Source of the DNA: Anaerolineales bacterium UBA2029
GTDB taxonomy: Bacteria > Chloroflexota > Anaerolineae > Aggregatilineales > Aggregatilineaceae
Length of the DNA stretch: 17,730 bases
Reading direction: 5' to 3'
Assembly (NCBI GenBank): GCA_002332795.1
Contig: DDBP01000146.1
Span: 1 to 17,730 of the forward strand
A program made the position numbers and the translations under genes. This document shows positions 14,647 through 17,730 of the stretch, piece by piece; position 1 is the stretch's first letter, and each line of letters begins with the position of its first letter. Below the pieces are notes generated by a model. It was not told the DNA's origin. It worked only from the letters and a program-made list of their open reading frames with translations, and did no database searches.

Positions 14647-15399
14647 CTATAGAATCTTGCTCAGGAATAGCCTGGTGCGCTCGTGCGACGGATTGCTGAA
14701 CAGCACGTCGGGCGTGCCCTCTTCGATGATCATCCCGCCATCCATGAACACGGCGCGGTCGGCGGCGGCGCGCGCGAAGCCCATCTCGTGCGACACCACG
14801 ACCATGGTCATGCCCTCTCTGGCCAGCGCCAGCATCACGTCGAGCACCTCTTTGATCATCTCCGGGTCAAGCGCGCTGGTCGGCTCGTCGAAGAGCATGA
14901 TCTTGGGATCCATCGCCAGGGCGCGGGCAATGGCCACGCGCTGTTGTTGCCCGCCGGAGAGCTGCCCCGGATAGGCATCCGCTTTTTCGGGAATGCCGAC
15001 TTTCGCCAGCAGATCGTGCGCCTTGGCGATGGCCTCGGCCTTCTTGCGTTTGCGCACCACGCGCTGTGCCAGCACGATATTGCCCAGCGCCGTGCGGTCG
15101 GGAAACAGGTTGAACTGCTGGAACACCATGCCCACTTCGGCGCGCACCTTGTTGATGTTGCGCGCGCCCTTCAGCGGGATGCCGTCCACGATGATGCTGC
15201 CGGAGTCGATCGTCTCCAGGCGGTTGATGCAGCGCAACAGCGTACTCTTGCCCGAACCGCTCGGCCCGACGATGACCACGACCTCGCCGGGCATCACGTC
15301 CAGGCTGACCCCGCGCAACGCATGTACCGTGCCGCGCAGGGTGTGAAAGCGCTTGTGCACGTTGCGAATCTGGATGATCGGTTCTGTGCTGCGGACCAT
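14647..15399 (-). CDS. Polar amino-acid ABC transporter ATP-binding protein (GlnQ/HisP family)
   Basis: 250 residues, standard length. It hydrolyses ATP at the inner face of the membrane to drive amino-acid import. Motifs are Walker A GPSGSGKST (45-53 region), the Q-loop in VFQQFNLFP (family hallmark of the PAAT class), signature LSGGQQQR, Walker B IMLFDEP, the D-loop SALDPE and the H-loop VVSHEM. The N-terminal residues MVRSTEPIIQIRNVHKRF place it in the standard fold. GAGGAGG precedes the ATG, 18 bases after the permease stop, consistent with one transcript with the permease. The specific amino acid is not evident. Confidence 0.94.
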   Translation of the reverse strand: MVRSTEPIIQIRNVHKRFHTLRGTVHALRGVSLDVMPGEVVVIVGPSGSGKSTLLRCINRLETIDSGSIIVDGIPLKGARNINKVRAEVGMVFQQFNLFPDRTALGNIVLAQRVVRKRKKAEAIAKAHDLLAKVGIPEKADAYPGQLSGGQQQRVAIARALAMDPKIMLFDEPTSALDPEMIKEVLDVMLALAREGMTMVVVSHEMGFARAAADRAVFMDGGMIIEEGTPDVLFSNPSHERTRLFLSKIL

Positions 15400-15417
15400 G
15401 GCCTCATCCTCCTCGCA

Positions 15418-17385
15418 TCAACGGGGCAGGCGCGTGCGGCGCTCGATGATACGCACCAGCATCGAGAGGAACAGCGTCATCAACAGGTACAGGATGGCCA
15501 CCGTGTTATATCCTTCGAAAGCGCGGAAGGTGCGCGACACGTACAGCCGCCCCAATTGTAACAAATCGGGCAGCGCCAGCACGGAGATCAGCGCAGAGTC
15601 CTTGAGCATGGCGATGAAGTCGTTGCCCAGCGGCGGCAAGACGACCCGCACCGCCTGCGGCAGCACTACGTAGCGCATGGCCTGCGGGTAGCTCATGCCC
15701 AGGCTGCGCGCCGCTTCCATCTGCCCGCGGCTGATGCTCTGAATGCCCGCGCGGAAAATCTCGGCGATGAACGCACCGTAGCCGAACGCCAGACCGATGA
15801 CGGCTTCCTGTTCGTCATTCAGGCTGATGCCCACGTTGTCGCGCAGTTCCGGGCTGACCACGAAACCGGCGTAGAGCAGAATCACCAGCAAGGGGATGCC
15901 GCGCACCACTTCGACGTAGAGCGTGGAGACGGCGTAGAGCACGGGGTTGGTCTGCACGCGCATCAGGCCGAAGATCAGCCCCAGCAGCAGCGCCAGCGCA
16001 TACGCCTGGAACGTCACGCGCAGGGTGAGGAAAATGCCCGCGTTGCAGCCGCGCAGGTTGTTCAGCGCGCACACGCCCGGCACCATACGCCGGTTTTCCA
16101 GCACTTTGGCGCGGTCAATTTCCAGGTATTCGGCTTCGGTGGTGACGATGCGGATCGTGTCGTCGGTCTCCTCGGCCACGCGACCAGTGACGACGTCGTC
16201 CTTGAGCTTCACCGAAACTTCGCAGCCCTTCTGACACTCGCGGGGCGGCGTCGGCAGCACCACGCCGGCGTCGGGATGTTGCTCGACCCAGGTCTGAACG
16301 ATCAGGCGGTCGGGGCCGTCGTCCAGGTAGAGCAGGCCGTTGACCTCGCCCGCTCCCGTGGCCTGCAGCGCCTCGTCCAGCGTGGGGTAGCCCACCAGCA
16401 CCAGGCGCGCCTCGCCCTCGGCGTAGCGCAGGGGCACGGGCACGTCGTCCAGGTTCTCCAGCTCGTCGAGCGCCTGCGCGATGTCGGTGCCCTGCACAAA
16501 GGCGATGCGCACTTCGTCGCCGGGCTTCACCGGCACAGTCTGACTGCCCGCATGGACCGCTACCGTCAGGGTAGGCACGTTGAACTGATCTATGTCGCTG
16601 CGGCGCATCTCGCGCTGATTGCCATCGGGCAGGATCAGCGAGATGCTGGTGTTGCTGAGGGTGTTGAGTGTGCCGGTGATGATCTCGCCCTGGCGTTCGA
16701 TGGTGACGTACTCACCCTCGACGCAGTCAGCCGCCGTCACCTGATCGCAGGGGATGACCTGGCGGCTGAGGATGCGCGACTTGTCGAACGTCTCCGATAC
16801 CTCGTCCACGGTGCGGATGGTCAGCTTCTTGTCGGTTCTCTTGGTGAGAACGCCAGAGACGGTGACGCGCTGCACATAGGTGAGCGTGACGCGCTCGCCC
16901 CCTTCCGCTGGTTCGCGCTGCTCTTCGACGATCTGATCCTTGGGGATGGTGAACAGGCCACTGTCGGTGCGGATGGTCAGCGAAGCCGGGTCTTCGGCCA
17001 GGATGAAGCCCGAATGCGTGACCTCTTTGGTGTCAATCACCTTATCCAGCAGCATATCCACCACGCTGACCACCGAATCCTGCGTCTCGCCGACGTAGCG
17101 TCCGGTCACCATGGCCGGTTCGCCCACGATCTGCACTACCTCGAACAGGTCTTCGGTAGAAGTCTGAGGATTATCGGTGAGGGCCTGGATGACGCGGCGA
17201 TACGCCTCCGAGGTCAGCATGGAGTACAGGACGGCAACGGCCACCACGCCCAGGATAATGGCCCACCAGGGCAGCCCGGCCAGCCAGGCGATCAGCCGCT
17301 CGTAAAGACCAGGGGGTTGTTGCTCTTCCTCTGGATCACCTTGCGGCAGAGATTGGATCGATTCAGTGCGCGCTCTTTCGTCCAT
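15418..17385 (-). CDS. Amino-acid ABC permease (HisMQ type) with large N-terminal beta-module extension
   Basis: 655 residues from the ATG at 17385. The frame opens 15 codons earlier at a GTG, but that region reads as junk. Residues 449-655 are a complete PAAT permease: five or so helices and the coupling motif EAARSLGMSYPQAMRYVVLPQA (558-579). Normal permeases are about 220-250 residues. Here about 430 residues precede it: a charged head, one helix (about 33-56), then a soluble region with four similar segments at about 125-153, 177-207, 237-266 and 400-430. Each follows [VI/S]-x-G-x-[LIV], a short turn, S/T-[IL]-x-[IL], an acidic-Gly turn and a D-[RKQ]-x-[IL] close. The fourth (VSVKLKDDVVTGRV) looks most like an LSm/Sm barrel. 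Cysteines fall in pairs: 213/221, 384/388 and 439/447. HisMQ permeases have N-out topology, so the extension is probably extracytoplasmic. Confidence 0.85.
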   Translation of the reverse strand: MDERARTESIQSLPQGDPEEEQQPPGLYERLIAWLAGLPWWAIILGVVAVAVLYSMLTSEAYRRVIQALTDNPQTSTEDLFEVVQIVGEPAMVTGRYVGETQDSVVSVVDMLLDKVIDTKEVTHSGFILAEDPASLTIRTDSGLFTIPKDQIVEEQREPAEGGERVTLTYVQRVTVSGVLTKRTDKKLTIRTVDEVSETFDKSRILSRQVIPCDQVTAADCVEGEYVTIERQGEIITGTLNTLSNTSISLILPDGNQREMRRSDIDQFNVPTLTVAVHAGSQTVPVKPGDEVRIAFVQGTDIAQALDELENLDDVPVPLRYAEGEARLVLVGYPTLDEALQATGAGEVNGLLYLDDGPDRLIVQTWVEQHPDAGVVLPTPPRECQKGCEVSVKLKDDVVTGRVAEETDDTIRIVTTEAEYLEIDRAKVLENRRMVPGVCALNNLRGCNAGIFLTLRVTFQAYALALLLGLIFGLMRVQTNPVLYAVSTLYVEVVRGIPLLVILLYAGFVVSPELRDNVGISLNDEQEAVIGLAFGYGAFIAEIFRAGIQSISRGQMEAARSLGMSYPQAMRYVVLPQAVRVVLPPLGNDFIAMLKDSALISVLALPDLLQLGRLYVSRTFRAFEGYNTVAILYLLMTLFLSMLVRIIERRTRLPR

Positions 17386-17546
17386 AGCGCCATCTCGCTT
17401 GGTGCATGTCATCAGCCAACAGATTTGCACGGCACGGGAACATCAGCAGAGCTCGAAGGGTGTGACAGCAGGCTCCGCCCTCCTTACCCCGCGCCGATTG
17501 TTGCTCAGGTCCGCCCGACGCCCGTATGCTGCGAGCCGTCAAACGG

Positions 17547-17596
17547 GGCGCGGTGTATGCGCCCTACGATCGGCCACCAGGTGCATACACCGCGCC
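17547..17596. repeat. Long palindrome between binding-protein and permease genes
   Basis: GGCGCGGTGTATGC (17547-17560) and GCATACACCGCGCC (17583-17596) are perfect 14-bp inverted arms around a 22-base loop containing CTACGATCGG. It lies in the 260-base gap between the binding-protein stop and the permease start, where no gene is seen. It resembles dispersed palindromic units and could limit readthrough or protect the upstream mRNA. Confidence 0.75.
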
Positions 17597-17607
17597 TACA
17601 GATGGGA

Positions 17608-17631
17608 GAGGGGTGGACGGTGCCACCCCTC
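17608..17631 (-). terminator. Stem-loop just after the binding-protein gene
   Basis: GAGGGGTGG (17608-17616) pairs with CCACCCCTC (17623-17631) around a 6-base loop, 15 bases after the stop of the upstream gene on the minus strand. There is no U-run, so it is more likely a partial attenuator or stabiliser between a highly expressed binding protein and the permease than a full terminator. Confidence 0.45.
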
Positions 17632-17645
17632 CGCCCTGCGTCGCG

Positions 17646-17730
17646 TCACTCCTGGGGCAGGAACATTTCCGGCGGCTTGACGCCGAACCACTTCAGGTAG
17701 ATTTGCTCATAGGTGCCGTCGGCGATGATC
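17646..17730 (-). CDS. Amino-acid ABC substrate-binding protein, C-terminal end (partial)
   Basis: Only the last 27 residues lie in the window. They read IIADGTYEQIYLKWFG, then VKPPEMFLPQE and stop. The pattern D-G-T-Y-x-x-I-Y-x-K-W-F-G is the normal ending of family 3 (polar amino-acid) periplasmic binding proteins. It is upstream of the permease on the same strand and supplies the substrate to it. The 5' part, including any signal peptide or lipobox, is beyond the edge. Confidence 0.85.
   Translation of the reverse strand, partial: IIADGTYEQIYLKWFGVKPPEMFLPQE

Noticed and set aside
16276..17700. 474-codon plus-strand frame over the permease extension
   Set aside because: It is antisense to the permease fusion and runs through the intergenic palindromes, with no recognisable motif.

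Overview
The window is GC-rich, densely coded DNA. Gene content and style suggest a member of the Chloroflexota, probably Anaerolineae-like. This is inference: no rRNA or marker gene is present. Supporting signs are the fused Fe-S/molybdopterin hydroxylase, the oversized amino-acid permease, a signal-peptide protein with bactofilin-like repeats and membrane helices, and several intergenic repeats of the low-complexity or palindromic kind common in that phylum. No tRNA, rRNA, CRISPR array, transposase or phage gene was seen.

Layout. (1) 1-4500, plus strand: a two-gene molybdenum hydroxylase operon, FAD subunit then fused [2Fe-2S]/Mo subunit. It has a plausible sigma-70 promoter and a hairpin-rich leader. 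The two genes are separated by an array of four 88-bp tandem repeats, and the operon ends at a bidirectional terminator. (2) 4519-7932, minus strand: a sirtuin with class III-type residues, a secreted beta-propeller-like protein whose start overlaps the sirtuin stop, and a membrane protein with bactofilin-like repeats. (3) 7933-8327: a divergent control region with four GCAAAC boxes. (4) 8328-9912: a SAM methyltransferase (plus) meeting protein-L-isoaspartate methyltransferase pcm (minus) tail to tail. (5) 9913-10289: pcm promoter, a repeat remnant and a structured leader for thioredoxin reductase. (6) 10290-12960, plus: trxB, a strong terminator, then a GH13 alpha-amylase-family enzyme followed by an unexplained 37-codon remnant. 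(7) 13095-14452, minus: low-molecular-weight protein-tyrosine phosphatase and fructosamine-3-kinase-family protein as a tight pair. (8) 14592-17730, minus: a polar amino-acid ABC importer (binding-protein tail, permease, ATPase) ending at a long nested hairpin.

How the genes work together. Most are housekeeping or stress functions, with an unusual concentration of protein-damage repair: the sirtuin (acyl-lysine removal), Pcm (isoaspartate repair), thioredoxin reductase (disulfide reduction) and the phosphatase plus ketosamine kinase (a recognised protein-deglycation pair). The most novel protein is the amino-acid permease. Its roughly 215-residue HisMQ-type membrane domain is preceded by about 430 extra residues: one membrane anchor, four degenerate LSm-like beta modules and six cysteines in three close pairs. 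The most unusual DNA features are the 88-bp array inside the molybdenum hydroxylase operon and the long palindromes in and after the ABC operon.
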